Assembly: GCA_009767595.1 (NCBI GenBank)
Contig: VSDK01028169.1
Span: 181,934 to 245,933 of the forward strand
Source: Symbiodinium kawagutii
Taxonomy: Eukaryota > Sar > Dinophyceae > Suessiales > Symbiodiniaceae
Reading direction: 5' to 3'
DNA: 64,000 nt
Shown here one piece after another: positions 39,530 through 50,931 of this stretch. Made by a program: the position numbers and the translations under genes. The notes under the pieces are model-generated. The model searched no databases. It had not been told where the DNA came from and saw nothing but the letters and a program-made list of their open reading frames with translations. Position 1 is the stretch's first letter, and every line of letters starts with the position of its first letter.

Positions 39530-39728
39530 GTGAGCTGGGTAAACCTCCAATGATCCATTTCTCATCCAGTACCAATGCCCGCTGCGAGTATCTATAAGTC
39601 CTTGTCGCCAAACCACTATCCAGCATTATTGATTAATCGTTATCAACCAACCACTGTCAATCATCAAAGCCATGATCAACCAATATCAAATTTAGATGAC
39701 CATTTCCAAGCATGAAGCCGGCCAACAG

Positions 39729-39787
39729 GATCTTCTCGAAGTGTCTGGGCCCCCAGTGAAAAGTGGTCATCCGCACCGGGCCCCGGG
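39729..39787 (+). CDS. candidate internal exon
   Basis: 59 nt between CCAACAG and GTAGAT. It reads DLLEVSGPPVKSGHPHRAP. The following 1.1 kb (39,788-40,960) is AT-rich with no exon I can support. Confidence 0.5.
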
Positions 39788-40960
39788 GTAGATTTCCGGT
39801 ATTGCTGTGACCATTGCAGCTAGCACGGTGACATGAAAGAAGTGCGGTGAGTGTAACCAGTCTGATAACACACTAAAGGCACTATGAAAATAACATTAAT
39901 TACCAGTACTGGCAATTACTGAAATATTCCGATTACTCCTTTCTACAAACTAAAACCCCTAAAATAATAAGCACGCTGACCTATTTTAGTTATTTGAGGT
40001 CGGTTGTGTAATGCGGGAATCCTAATATTAATCCAAACCGTCATTTGGAAGTAATTTGAAATTCTGAAAATTTAGTCTCCGTATCTGTCTCTTAACAGTT
40101 TTGGTGAATTGTGCCTGAGCTCATTTCTTGTGTCCAATTTTGGTGTCGAAGGGAGCAAAATCCGATGATATACGCAGCCTAGTTTGCAAGTAGCAACGAA
40201 ACCGCAATTTCACAGTAGATCAATGATTAAAACCAGCATTACAACATATTACAACCATGTCTTGCAACCATTTGTTCCAACAAATATTTGAACCATCATT
40301 ATCCAACCAAGTGTTTCCAATGTCATGTGAGTGGCTGTTGTTGGCATCTCTGGTCCGATCGTGTGAAGAACCATATTTTAGTTGGCAAGGGGCAACTAGC
40401 AAGCAGCAATCTACATCAAGGGGTTCCAACTCAGAAATATCATTCTTGCAGTGATGCAAATCATGAACGGAAGGGGCGCACTGAGCTCAAAGACGGACCT
40501 TGCAGGATCCAGGGTCTCATGAAATCATGGTTTTACAGGTCAATGTAATGCTACAATATGTAACAGGACAATCATTAACTGAGACTGTTCATGATTAATG
40601 ATTTTCCTGTGAATGATTGTTCATGTGATTATTTCTACTTCTTGAGACTTTCCTACTTGCTGGTACTGCACACGGTTGGCGAAAGGAGGGGGAGGTTCAA
40701 GCATCATCAGTTCTCCAAAAACGATCATGGTACTGCCCATCATCACACATGGAATGTGCCTGGGAATGAGAGTGAATCATGCACAATGATACAGTTTTTT
40801 TAAGTGTTTAGTCGCGGCATTTGTATAAACAAGCGAGTGGCAGCTCACATGTGTGCACTTGGATCAATGTGTGAAGCAACCACGAATCACATATGCTGAA
40901 CTTCTGCATTTGTTCATCATATTTCATGATCTCCCTACTCTCTGCATATGTTTTTTGCAG

Positions 40961-41079
40961 TTTCGTTTACAGTGGTCAATGAAGGCTTGATGACCCAACG
41001 GGTTCCCCAGTCCGCCTTGGTTCCTGTTGGTGATGAACGCCCCCATCAGAACGGGTTGATCAAGCAGCTTACAAAGTGA
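40961..41079 (+). CDS. terminal exon, unknown protein
   Basis: After a pyrimidine-rich TTTTTTGCAG acceptor, 38 codons to TGA. It includes TQRVPQSALVPVGDERPHQN and ends LIKQLTK. The acceptor is the best 3' splice site in the window, so a gene end is likely here. Confidence 0.6.
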
Positions 41080-41309
41080 TGCCCCCCGGCTTCAAGTTGG
41101 TTTCCCAAACGAGCTAACTTGAGCTTTAGCTGTAGCTATTGGTAGTATCATAACCATCAAGGAAGCAAATGAATGCGCTCACACATCACGGTTGATGATG
41201 ATGATGATGATCATCATGATGATTACTATTGTTATTAATTCACTACGACCATGAAATTGTGTGGCCTCCATTGATGTTCGATGCTGGTGTTACCAAGTTT
41301 TGGGGATAG

Positions 41310-41381
41310 CTCTGATGCTGGCAAATCAACGGACCATCCTGGATGATCCGGTGAATTCCATTCTTCCTCTGGTCCGCGCCG
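41310..41381 (+). CDS. candidate internal exon
   Basis: 72 nt between GGATAG and GTGAGA. It reads LMLANQRTILDDPVNSILPL VRA. Phase 1 at both ends, as in the second half of gene B. Confidence 0.6.
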
Positions 41382-41526
41382 GTGAGATTCTTGATAAATT
41401 ATTCAAATGCCTGGTTACATCTAATCAATCCAAAGTGTTTGCTGACCCTTACATGCAACAATAGTCATCATGCTGTAACGGTTGCTAACTATATCAAGTT
41501 CCATCATCTCCTATAACTGGCTCCAG

Positions 41527-41594
41527 TTCTGTCAATCATTTGGCGGCTCAACGGATAGCGCGGAGGCATCCATCATCCGGCATGGTGCAGAAAG
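41527..41594 (+). CDS. candidate internal exon
   Basis: 68 nt between CTCCAG and GTGGGT. It reads FCQSFGGSTDSAEASIIRHG AER. The frame remains open to 41715. Confidence 0.55.
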
Positions 41595-41756
41595 GTGGGT
41601 GGTGGATGCCGTGGCTCCAGCAAACCCATGGTTCCAATTGGTCAAAGACAAACAGTGCCAGGTTTGGTTACATGGTTCATGTTGGTTTCTGATTAGTGTA
41701 ACCCCCCTAAAGTAATGAAAATAGATGAAAATAGGGTCTGTTATAATCCACCACGT

Positions 41757-41863
41757 GATGGTTTCTCAAGCCATAGGGAGCCCAAAGTTATGGCTGGTTT
41801 CTTACTATAAATGACTAATAGGAAGGATGATTTGGGGGTCCCCCTATTTTGAGAAACACCCAT
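41757..41863. mobile_element. small inverted-repeat element, family 3 (best copy)
   Basis: GATGGTTTCTCAAGCCATAGGG and CCCCTATTTTGAGAAACACC are inverted ends. About 107 bp, non-coding. Confidence 0.8.
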
Positions 41864-42128
41864 GTAATACAGTACAAGAATCCGTGTTAAGTAACAAACA
41901 TGTAATGGTCATGTAATGGTTACATGGTCTGGTTGGTGGATTACAGCTAATACCTTAATTAATAATGGTTAAATACTGGTTAGTAATGGTTATGTAATGG
42001 TTTATGTAAGGGTTAGTAATGGTTATGTAATGGTTACATGGTGGATTATAGCTGCTACGATAGCGAAGCCATGGGTTTTTCTATGGTTAATCTTGGCTAG
42101 TAATGGTGAATAATAGTGGATAATGGTG

Positions 42129-42230
42129 GATTACAGCTACTACCTTAGCTTTTTAGGCTTTTTGGGATATCATTGAGTTAGCATATAGGCACTAGAAGTT
42201 AGACTTTTAGCCAGGGATCTAAAAGCCACC
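42129..42230. mobile_element. family 5 repeat
   Basis: GGTGGATTACAGCTACTACC to GGGATCTAAAAGCCACCA. The preceding 41,870-42,120 is degenerate GGTTAGTAATGGTTA sequence. Confidence 0.65.
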
Positions 42231-42387
42231 AAGCGTGCCTGAGCACGTTTGATGGTGAAGTTTTTTTTGGATACCAAGCAATCAACAGTTTGGCAATGAT
42301 GATTACATTGATGGTTGATGACCTTCATGAAAAGCATTCACCATGAAAAATCATTCCTGTTGAACTTGTGATTGGTCCCGGGAGCAG

Positions 42388-42439
42388 AACTGTCTTGGTC
42401 GTGTTGCTTTTGGAGCCCAAACGCGAGAATGATGGCCCG
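42388..42439 (+). CDS. candidate internal exon
   Basis: 52 nt between GGAGCAG and GTATTA. It reads TVLVVLLLEPKRENDGP. A further open stretch after GTTGCAG at 42458 (FNLKNPAISGDEINPLW) may be the next exon. Confidence 0.5.
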
Positions 42440-42691
42440 GTATTATCCGCAGTTGCAGATGTTCAATCTCAAGAATCCAGCCATCTCCGGCGATGAAATT
42501 AACCCTCTTTGGTCGCATAGAAATCTCTCCATTCCGCAATCTGTCCAAATTGCCAGATATCCAGTGGTTTGCCATCCAATGTAAGATTCCAATAATCTCT
42601 CCATAGCCACTAGACCCTGATCGCCGCTTTACTTGACCATCGTTTCACGGATTTTCACTGATTTGATTGACCATCGAATCATCGAATTGGG

Positions 42692-42795
42692 GCTTTCTCA
42701 AAATAGCTGGACCCTCCAAATCATCCTTTCTGTTCACCACTTATAGTAAAACACCCTCCACAACTCAGCTGCTGACCCCCAAATCAAGAAACTCC
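42692..42795. mobile_element. family 3 element, diverged
   Basis: GGGCTTTCTCAAAATAGCTGG left end, with CCCCCAAATCAAGAAACTCC as the inverted right end. Confidence 0.5.
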
Positions 42796-43040
42796 ATCCA
42801 AAATGGTGAAACCAATTGAGAAAACTTTTTTTTGAGAGTAACTTCTGAAAAAAGTGTTTGAAATCCATTTTAAAATCATGCAAAACTGGTAACTTCAACA
42901 TGTTTTAAATCATGCAAAATCTAAAATCATGAAAAACATCTTGAAGTCATTCTAAAACATCTAAATCTAAAATCAAGAAAAAACACAAAATCATTCAAAA
43001 AATCTGAAGTCCATCTCTCCATCGCATTTGTGGCTGCCAG

Positions 43041-43095
43041 GTTGGTGGCGACGCTCACCTCCCAAGGCAGCAGAGGGCATCGCGCCACCAGGGCG
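43041..43095 (+). CDS. candidate internal exon
   Basis: 55 nt between GGCTGCCAG and GTGGGA. It reads VGGDAHLPRQQRASRHQG. It sits in an A/T-rich stretch. 43,100-44,090 downstream has repeated TCAATCCTTTGA phrases and a possible 28-nt exon at 44098-44125 (FRLGAAFAE). Confidence 0.5.
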
Positions 43096-44339
43096 GTGGG
43101 AATGAGATGCCGGCGATCAGCGTCTTGGAGAAAATCCTTTGACCAAGCTGTTTTGCTCCAAGCAACAACACAGCAAAATGAATCACAAAGATCAATCCTT
43201 TGACTGGTCACAATTTAAACCTTTGCTTGAGTCTTGGAATCAATCCTTTGAGTCTTGGAGAGTTCTTGCTCCAAAGAATGATTTATGCCTCAACTGGTCA
43301 CAATCCTTTGACTTCATTGAATTTCCTTTTACCAAGCTGTTTTTTTTGTAAGAATGTCCATTGACATGTTTTGACTTATGCAGTTACTATTGTAGTTTGA
43401 TTTTGGACAAACATTTTCGGTCACTACACTTTCATGGTGAAGTGACTTCATCAGATCCTTGTTTTCCTTGGGTCATTGAAAGCTTTATACAGCTTGAAGG
43501 TCCTGGTTGCCGTCTTGGAACCACTATATAAGCTACCATCAAAATCATGGCAAGCATCGTAAAGCATCGTGAACAGTCACTCAAAGCATCAAAACCGTCA
43601 TAAACCATTTCGAGCCATCAATAAAACATGTGAACCCTTATAAACTATGGGAAAGCAAAACTGTCGTTGGCCCTGTTAAGCGATGGAGAAACTACATGAA
43701 ACTACCTATCGTTGGATCCATGCTTTGGAAGTCATGTGCCTAGGATAGCTCTTCACTGAAGCCACGGAAAAAGCTCATGTGGTGTGAAATCCCTGAAGTC
43801 GAAGAATCTGATTGCTCCCCCATGACATGTTTGGCATTGATTTTGTGGGATTTGCTCAGCCATGATGATAACTACAGCAGCAAAACCATTTATCATTATA
43901 TAATTAAGAGGAGTTTCAACCATGATCAAACCATCTAATCACCATTTATAGACCATGTTGCCAAGAATTGTCAAACCAGTTTGTTATGGCTGCATGACTG
44001 CTCATACTGGTTTCATTGTCAAAATATGATCAACCACAATGAAACCAGTACGAACAGTCAGCCATAACAAACGACCTGAAGCTGGAGAAGTGTTTAGTTT
44101 CGTCTCGGGGCCGCCTTCGCCGAAGGTAGCAGAGAGGCACCACATGAACCACAGGCGATGAGCCGTCGACGGGTACTGATGGCTGTTACTGGCTGGTCAC
44201 ATGGTTAGTAAATGCATGGTCAATGATGGGGGCCAACAAGGCTTAATGATGGTGAAGCTAACTGGTTAGATCTGGTTGGCGGTTTCATGAGGATTGGTCA
44301 TTTTCAAACGTACCTGAGGATGATGGCATCGAATTGCAG

Positions 44340-44402
44340 AGCGTTTTTTGGGATGGCGCCGAATCAGCAGCCACGTTTAGTAGTTGGAAGACATACTCAT
44401 GA
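44340..44402 (+). CDS. candidate terminal exon
   Basis: After ATTGCAG it reads SVFWDGAESAATFSSWKTYS then TGA. Confidence 0.4.
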   Translation, partial: SVFWDGAESAATFSSWKTYS

Positions 44403-44553
44403 TGCTTAGTGATGCTGTCAGCTGTAGTGGTTCATCATGGCAAATAATCGTCAAGGGTGATGATACAATCCGCAGCAGCGACATCATTTGGGACAACTCG
44501 TGGCTAAGGAGCATCAATAACGGCGACAATTGCGAATTGCTGATCAATCTATT

Positions 44554-44671
44554 TGGTGGTTTCTCCCTATGGGAGTACCCCTCCAATAATTTTTCTTTAA
44601 TCATTTTGAAAATGAAACCAGCCAACAAAGATATCCTGTTTTGGGGTTCCCCTATTCTGAGAAACACCCAT
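44554..44671. mobile_element. small inverted-repeat element, family 3
   Basis: TGGTGGTTTCTCCCTATGGG to TTCCCCTATTCTGAGAAACACC, inverted ends, 118 bp. 44,690-45,200 beyond is ACCATC-rich with no exon. Confidence 0.75.
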
Positions 44672-45227
44672 CTAATTGTGAATCATAGCTAGGCAGAATT
44701 ATCCCCAGTAATTAGCAATCATTATCCCAAGCCGTTCTTGACAACAAGCTACCAACCAATCACTGATCGCAAGTTGTGACCAGCAACCATGGAGCAATCA
44801 TTAAGCATTCCGGTGAACGATCACTACTAACATCTCCCAACAAACATACCAACCATAGGTCGGTTGTCAAGCATTGACGGTCGGTTGATTACTAATGGAA
44901 GCAACGGCTGTTTTGAAGTAACGACTAGCTGGTGATTCTCAGGGAGCGATTCGGAGCCAGGGGTATCCCTAAATCCCTTTAAAGGGGGAGCGATTTAGAG
45001 CTACAGGGAGTGGTGAAACCAGATGGTAGTTGACATTATCCATTACTAATCATCATTAACCATTACCAACCATCACTAACCATCAGTACCTGGTGATGAC
45101 TTCCTGATTGGTTTGGTCCACCATGAGCTTAACCACTCAGCATCGTTGGTTAGCCATTCTCAACCATCGGTTCGGCACGTAAAACGCACGTTCGTGAGGT
45201 CGTCCGAGAGGTGGATTCCTTCGGCAG

Positions 45228-45276
45228 ATGCGTCATCCCCATGTGGAACGTTCGGGACTGGAGGGGTTCCTGGGCG
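45228..45276 (+). CDS. candidate short exon
   Basis: 49 nt between TCGGCAG and GTGGGC. It reads MRHPHVERSGLEGFLG. A second frame is open. The 700 bp after it is TGGTTGATTAATGAA-type low-complexity sequence. Confidence 0.4.
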
Positions 45277-45997
45277 GTGGGCAGTGGCGAATGAATGGTT
45301 GATAATGGCTGCTCAAGGGTTGATGAATGGTCGATTAATGAATGGTTGATTTAGGGGTTTATTAATGAATGGTTGATTTATGGTTGATCAATGAATGGTT
45401 GATTAATGGTTCATGCATTGTTGATTAATGATTTGGTAGTGGTTAATTGTGAATTTATAATTTGATTCACCGATGATTGATTGAGATCGATTGTTGATGG
45501 TTTGATTACAGGTTTATGAATGATAAGATTGAATTGATGGTTTTTTGATGGTCAGCAAGAAGATCATGTTTCCTAGAGAAAAGGAAGCAAAAATCACATG
45601 GAGCACCGCAATTACGCTTCACCAGCTCTTTTGGGTGGGGGTTCAGACGGCCGCAAGTGAATGGGTACGGTTTTGAAGCTTGTGAGAGCTTGTGAACCCC
45701 CAAGATGCTTCGCCAGGCTTAGAACAATAGATCAATTTCAATTCGTGCTTGTAGCTCATCACAACTACTCTCAGTGGATAAGCCAAAGTAACACAGACCC
45801 GGAGAACAACCAATTTGGGATTTTTTGTTGCCAGTGAACAATGCGATTCAGCCGCCACCAAACTCTTACACCCAATTGCTTACATCCAAGGTACGAAGTA
45901 AGAGTTTGGTGCCCAACACCCATTTACTTTAACCAGACTCTTACTTACTCACCCAACACATCAGGGATGTTATCTTTGTTAATGCTTTCCCCCTAAG

Positions 45998-46035
45998 ACC
46001 CGCTTGCGGCCAGCTGTATTGATTTTCTCGAACAG
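45998..46035 (+). CDS. candidate micro-exon
   Basis: 38 nt between CCTAAG and GTGATT, reading PLAASCIDFLEQ. A possible 23-nt companion lies at 46266-46288 (ARMKPGS). Confidence 0.4.
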
Positions 46036-46349
46036 GTGATTCCCATGCTGTGTTTTCCTCTGGAAACTGAAAACTGTTCTGCTTCAATATTTTGTTGTGG
46101 ATCAGTATCAGTTGGTCACCCCAAAAAGTGGTAGGCATCAAGTACTCAATGGTTTGATGCTTGAGCCCCCTCGGGCGAGCTGGGGATGAATCAGCAATAA
46201 ACAACTGGCTGTGGGTCACCAACAAACCAAGAGTAAGTGAACATTCCAATAAAGACGGGTACCAGTGGCTCGCATGAAACCCGGATCGGTATCCTTTATT
46301 CTTTCCAGTATGTGATGAACGTTTGATGAACCTTGTTCTGGATTAACAG

Positions 46350-46414
46350 AAAATATTTTGTTTGCACGACCAGCTGCACGTTTAGCCACAATCCCGGCAG
46401 GACTTCGCATGTGA
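46350..46414 (+). CDS. candidate terminal exon
   Basis: After TTAACAG it reads NILFARPAARLATIPAGLRM then TGA. Confidence 0.4.
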
Positions 46415-47284
46415 AGAGTGGGGGGCTCAACCAGAAATGTGTGACATCATGAGGTTGTTTGTTCCAACAGTGAAATTGTGGTGGTCGATTGATATAATTG
46501 TTGGAAGAAGCAAATGATTGTTAGAAAATTTAGATTGATTATCCAAATTACTGTTGGGTGCATCATTAACCATCATGGTTGATTGTTAATTCTGAGTGTT
46601 TTTTGTAGACAGAATGTACATTGTACTACCCAAACAGGCGGTCAATGATTGTTGAAGCGGGTAGGTAACACGATGGCCTCCAAAATTGTGTGTCTAACCT
46701 TTGGAACCAACAGGCAAAAATCATGCAAGACAACAGAGTCACCATCCAGTGTTACCACCAGAAAAGCCCGCTTCACCAACAACTTTTTCCAGTGGTCAGA
46801 TGCCAACTCCTCCCAAAACTTTTGCATATGTATGCGTAAAAGTCTTGCATACATGCATGGATACATATGCATACACATTTCGCACATGTATCATGTATTT
46901 ACATATTCATGTATATATATATAATATACATAAATATTTACATGTGAGATATGTAACATTTAAATACAAGCATAAACATATTCAAATCGTAAAATATAGG
47001 TAGATGCCCACGGAACTATCATGACCAGCACCCGTGAATTAGACCTGGCACCCAAGCCATGCTCCAGTCCAGTCTTGATCTTATGAATTCTTTGCCTACC
47101 TCTATCCACTTGTATCAAGCAAGGCTCCACTGTTCAGCCATGCGCATACAAGGATGCCCACTGAAGCATGTACCCAAAACATTTGTTTTTTCACCTAAAC
47201 GGGGTATAGCACTACTAGCGTATGGACGAGTATGGACAGAAGCGCGCCGCTGATGGACTGAAACATCGACCAGCCGTGAACAAG

Positions 47285-47390
47285 GCATCTTCAAGTGGAA
47301 TCGGTGAACATGTTCGAGGACATCAAAGGCTCGGCCTGGGCGGCCTGGGCCATGGTTCATCAGTTGTGTGTCGGGGCCGAGGCCACATGA
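47285..47390 (+). CDS. terminal exon, unknown protein
   Basis: After GAACAAG, 34 codons to TGA. It includes VESVNMFEDIKGSAWAAWAM and ends VHQLCVGAEAT. The composition is convincing. An overlapping frame entering from 47243 is also open. Confidence 0.55.
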
Positions 47391-47474
47391 GGCCACCATT
47401 TTTGAGCCAGTGCCTCTACATCCAGCTTTACATCCATCCATTTGTTTATCTTTCCAATCTGTCTAACCAATCTT

Positions 47475-47515
47475 TCTAACCAATCTATCTATCTATCTAT
47501 CTGTCTTTCTGTCTA

Positions 47516-47576
<61 letters not shown>

Positions 47577-47582
47577 GCACCC

Positions 47583-47632
<50 letters not shown>

Positions 47633-47635
47633 ATT
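47475..47635. repeat. (TATC)n microsatellite
   Basis: About 160 bp of CTAT/CTGT units interrupted once by GCACCC. Pairs with the run at 48268-48371 around an unusual repeat block. Confidence 0.95.
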
Positions 47636-47689
47636 TATATATATATATATACCCTATGATTCAAAGACCATACCAGGTATAGGCTAGCA

Positions 47690-48260
47690 CATAACAGGAT
47701 TGCTCGACTATAAATGGAATTTGGTCGACTATACGGGGAATATTGGTCGCACATACTGGGAAACTATCAACGGCTATACTGGGAAACCAATAACGGCTAT
47801 ACGGGGGAAAGCATGAACGACCATACCAGGAAGTGCATGAAATTCAAAACCAAGTGTCAGTGCCATGATTTTCACAATCCCTTGGCCAAGCAGAATACGC
47901 GGGGACCATGGACAAACCATGGACAAACCGTGGAACGACTATACTGGCACGTGGAACCACTATACCGGCACGTGGAAAGACCATACCAGCACGTGGACGA
48001 TGTTGCTGAATTTTGTCAAGGTAGTTTTGAATTATCAGCTCTGAAATGCGAACTTTCCAGCATCGATTTTACCTTTTCAAGTGTCTGTTATCTTTGGCCA
48101 AGAACGCCTATACTGGGAACTCATGAACGCCTATACTGGGAACTCCTGAACGCCTATACTGGGAAACTTAAACGACTATACTAGAATGATCCCTGGTATA
48201 GGCTAGCAAACCCTGGTATCAAGGTTCCAACCTCGACTATACCGGGTATAGTCCCTGGAA
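47690..48260 (+). repeat. TATACTGGG-type minisatellite block
   Basis: Irregular repeats of phrases such as AACGGCTATACTGGGAAAC and CACGTGGAACCACTATACC, with the phrase GGTATAGGCTAGCA near both ends. A 156-codon frame crosses it, but its repeats do not look selected as protein. Confidence 0.7.
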
Positions 48261-48267
48261 GCTTAGG

Positions 48268-48291
48268 GTATATCTATCTATATTTCTTTCC

Positions 48292-48369
<78 letters not shown>

Positions 48370-48371
48370 TG
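48268..48371. repeat. (TATC)n microsatellite
   Basis: About 100 bp of CTAT units. Confidence 0.95.
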
Positions 48372-48469
48372 TGTTACATATCTATCTACCTGCCGACCCA
48401 ACTATCGATCTATTTGGGTAACAACCTCTAAACATACCATGAAACCCGGCCGGGGGTCGCTGAAGAAAG

Positions 48470-48572
48470 CGACGAAAACGGTGCCCCGTGCAGGGCGTTT
48501 GCGAAAGAAGATGGACGATGGGCAAACCTGCACGGTGTCTGGGAGAAAGCAGCGCGCATCGTGGCATACTTG
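48470..48572 (+). CDS. internal exon, unknown protein
   Basis: Reads DENGAPCRAFAKEDGRWANL HGVWEKAARIVAYL. Donor GTTGAT. An AG four bases upstream (exon from 48466) keeps the same frame. Phase 0 at the 3' end matches the next exon at 48614. Confidence 0.6.
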
Positions 48573-48613
48573 GTTGATCATATTATGTTGCTTGGTTGAT
48601 CATATGTTGCTAG

Positions 48614-48692
48614 GGTTTGTTGGTGACCTGGCCAGTTTACAAGGGACCGGGGCCCGCTGCGTTTGCCAACATGACTAAAAAGCAGACGAATG
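48614..48692 (+). CDS. internal exon, unknown protein
   Basis: 79 nt between TTGCTAG and GTAGAT. It reads GLLVTWPVYKGPGPAAFANM TKKQTN. Separated from 48470-48572 by only 41 nt, which consist of a near-duplicated 20-base phrase (TGGTTGATCATAT...). Confidence 0.55.
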
Positions 48693-48699
48693 GTAGATA

Positions 48700-49390
48700 T
48701 AACATGATACGATAGATCAGTGGTGGATCCTAAGGCTCTTGTAATATTTTAGGGCCCACTTTGTCAAAATACATGATACCGGGTAGAACCACTTATCAAC
48801 TTGTTGCAGCTGCTGTTGTTCAGTGGTTGAGATACTTTTTGTTGGGTGTCCTTGCTGGTTGTCAGATTCGTTGTTGCAGCTAGTGGTGTTGTTTCTGATG
48901 TTGCTGTTAAAACTGTTCATGTTATGGTTGTTGGTGGTGGTGCTGGTGTCAGCCATGGTTTTTTGTTTGCTTGTTTCTGTTTTGTTATGTTTGAAACTGT
49001 CCTCATTGCAATGGATAGTTGGGTTGTGGTGGAGATTGTTGGTGTCTTTTGAGAGTTTTTATTGATTGTTGCGTTGCATTTGTAGGCATTGGTAATACAA
49101 GACTACATCTCAGCCAGCATATCACTGATTAAACTGTAGTCTTTTGTTTGTTTGTTTTTTTCTGCAAAGCAGATCGAAGCAATGGCACGTGTTTTTAGTT
49201 TTTACATTGGAATACATTCTGTTTACACATGTAGAGGCTGGGCATACAAGCAGTGAAGGACATGGTGCAACATTGGCTACAGTCGTACCGTACCCAACAG
49301 TCGGAAAAGCACCTCGATCAGCCATTGAAAATCGCCATCACAAATGATCCACCATTCATCAACGGTCAATCAAATACTGGATGGCTTATA
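48700..49390. other. low-complexity GTTGTTG/CTGTTG stretch, no gene seen
   Basis: T/G-rich with many GTTG phrases (48800-49060). Open frames here reflect composition, not coding. Confidence 0.5.
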
Positions 49391-49497
49391 CCCACGAATT
49401 CTTACGTTTTTCGTGTTTTTGGGATATTAAATGGATTTACCATAAAACCACTAAGAAAAGTATTTTTTAGCAAGGGATCTAGTTCAGCCACCATATT
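49390..49497. mobile_element. family 5 repeat, left end lost
   Basis: GGATATTAAATGGATTTACC ... TTTTTAGCAAGGGATCTAG matches the inner and right part of family 5. Confidence 0.55.
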
Positions 49498-49507
49498 GGT
49501 GTTGTAG

Positions 49508-49616
49508 CCGTCCGTTGCTGGTCCTGCCTCGCGTTGCCTGGGTCCCTAGATCCGATGTCCCGATGCACGATGGTGGCAGGCGCTTCCGGGAATTGCAAAG
49601 CTGGGCCACCGCAGTG
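49508..49616 (+). CDS. candidate internal exon
   Basis: 109 nt between GTTGTAG and GTTTAT. It reads RPLLVLPRVAWVPRSDVPMH DGGRRFRELQSWATAV. GC-rich. Two frames are open, and this one is favoured by composition. Confidence 0.55.
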
Positions 49617-49651
49617 GTTTATGGAACTGGATAGTACTTAATGTTAACCCC

Positions 49652-49751
49652 GGATTAATAAACCCCAGGTTGATTAATTGGGGGGGTTGCCATTTTAATG
49701 GGAAACCAAGGCTGTATACCCTCTATTAATCAACCAGGGGTTTATTAATCC
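49652..49751. repeat. inverted repeat, 27-bp arms
   Basis: GGATTAATAAACCCCAGGTT(GATTAAT) at 49652-49678 and its complement at 49725-49751 with one mismatch, loop 46 bp. Probably a further small inverted-repeat element. Confidence 0.8.
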
Positions 49752-49950
49752 TGGGTGACCATTTATGATTGTTTTTAGAAATGATGAATCAATCATTAGT
49801 AGTGGTTAGTAGATGTAGAAATGGTTGATCAATCATTGGGTAATAGAGTTGGTAGAGTGTTTCTTCAGCAAACACTGATTTATACAACACTCAATAGTTA
49901 GTCATTAATCAATAGTTGAAGTTTGTTCAGAGAAATGATTCATTTGTCCT

Positions 49951-50058
49951 GGGTGGATTATAGCTACTACCTTGGTTTTGGAAGTTTTTTTGGATATGAT
50001 TGATTTACCATATAACAGTAAAGGGCAGACTTTGAGCAAGGGATCTAACCGCCACCAA
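49951..50058. mobile_element. family 5 repeat
   Basis: GGGTGGATTATAGCTACTACC to GGGATCTAACCGCCACCA. Confidence 0.65.
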
Positions 50059-50340
50059 GTGTCACGAGTTACCGGTGATCGGTTTTAAATCACAGGTTCA
50101 CCGCCACAATTCAACAGCTGATGGCGCACCTATGGCCGTTTTTTTTTGCCATGTGCAATATCGTTGACAACAACTATGTATATAACAAGAGTGCGCCAGA
50201 ACTGTCTAGTGGGCCATTTTTGATGAGCTACCTTTAGAAAGCCATGAATCATAGTAGATGGCTATGCTTAACATATGTTCACATACGTAGCTCCATTGTT
50301 TGAACGTTCCCATTCAGTGATGTCTATGCTTCCTGTGTAG

Positions 50341-50466
50341 GTTTGCCCGGCAGGAGCCATGGGCGGCACTGGACTTTATTGAGGGCATTTCCGAACTTCG
50401 ACACTATGATGATTGAACGGCCACTTCCCCTGGAAAGTCAGTTGGACAAATATCTTGAAAACTGGG
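50341..50466 (+). CDS. internal exon, unknown protein
   Basis: 126 nt between TGTGTAG and GTACAT. It includes NFDTMMIERPLPLESQLDKY LENW. Two leading bases and one trailing base match the next exon at 50621. Confidence 0.6.
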
Positions 50467-50620
50467 GTACATGTCTTAGTACGACAACTGAACACTAATT
50501 GATGTTTGACTGTGTTTGAACATATGTTTTGTTCAACTTTGTTATGTGTTTTCCCGACCCATTGTCATTTGTCAGCTCTTCTGAATTTTTTCTTGAATCT
50601 TGTTGAATCTTCTGGAGCAG

Positions 50621-50702
50621 TCTTTGCCGTGTGGTGTGGATCCATTCAATTGATTCTGAAGTCACAGCAAGGAGAACGTTATGAGACATTGTGTGGCAAT
50701 TG
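50621..50702 (+). CDS. internal exon, unknown protein
   Basis: Between GGAGCAG and GTTGTT. It reads VFAVWCGSIQLILKSQQGER YETLCGNW when joined in phase to 50341-50466. Confidence 0.6.
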
Positions 50703-50761
50703 GTTGTTCTTGGCAACAACTATTCACAATTGTTCATCATGTTCAAACACTATTTCAATAG

Positions 50762-50916
50762 CTCGATACACTTGATACTGAGGTGAAGTCTCGTGTCTTT
50801 GCGGATCAGGCAGTATGTCAAACATGTCAAACCCAACTGGTGACCACTGATCATAGATGCATGGTTGCAAAGAGTCTGGAAAAGATGTTCTTTCTAGAAT
50901 TTGGTTCCTTGACATG
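50762..50916 (+). CDS. candidate exon
   Basis: After CAATAG. It includes VKSRVFADQAVCQTCQTQLV and a CxxC pair, then TTDHRCMVAKSLEKMFFLEF. Its frame differs from that of the good frame starting at 50932 only 15 nt later, so either one boundary is wrong or the gene has a frameshift. Confidence 0.45.
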
Positions 50917-50931
50917 GTGATATCCTGAAAG

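Noticed and set aside
47714-48184. 156-codon + strand frame as a gene
   Set aside because: It only follows the TATACTGGG minisatellite. The repeat length is not a multiple of three throughout, so the peptide repeats are irregular.
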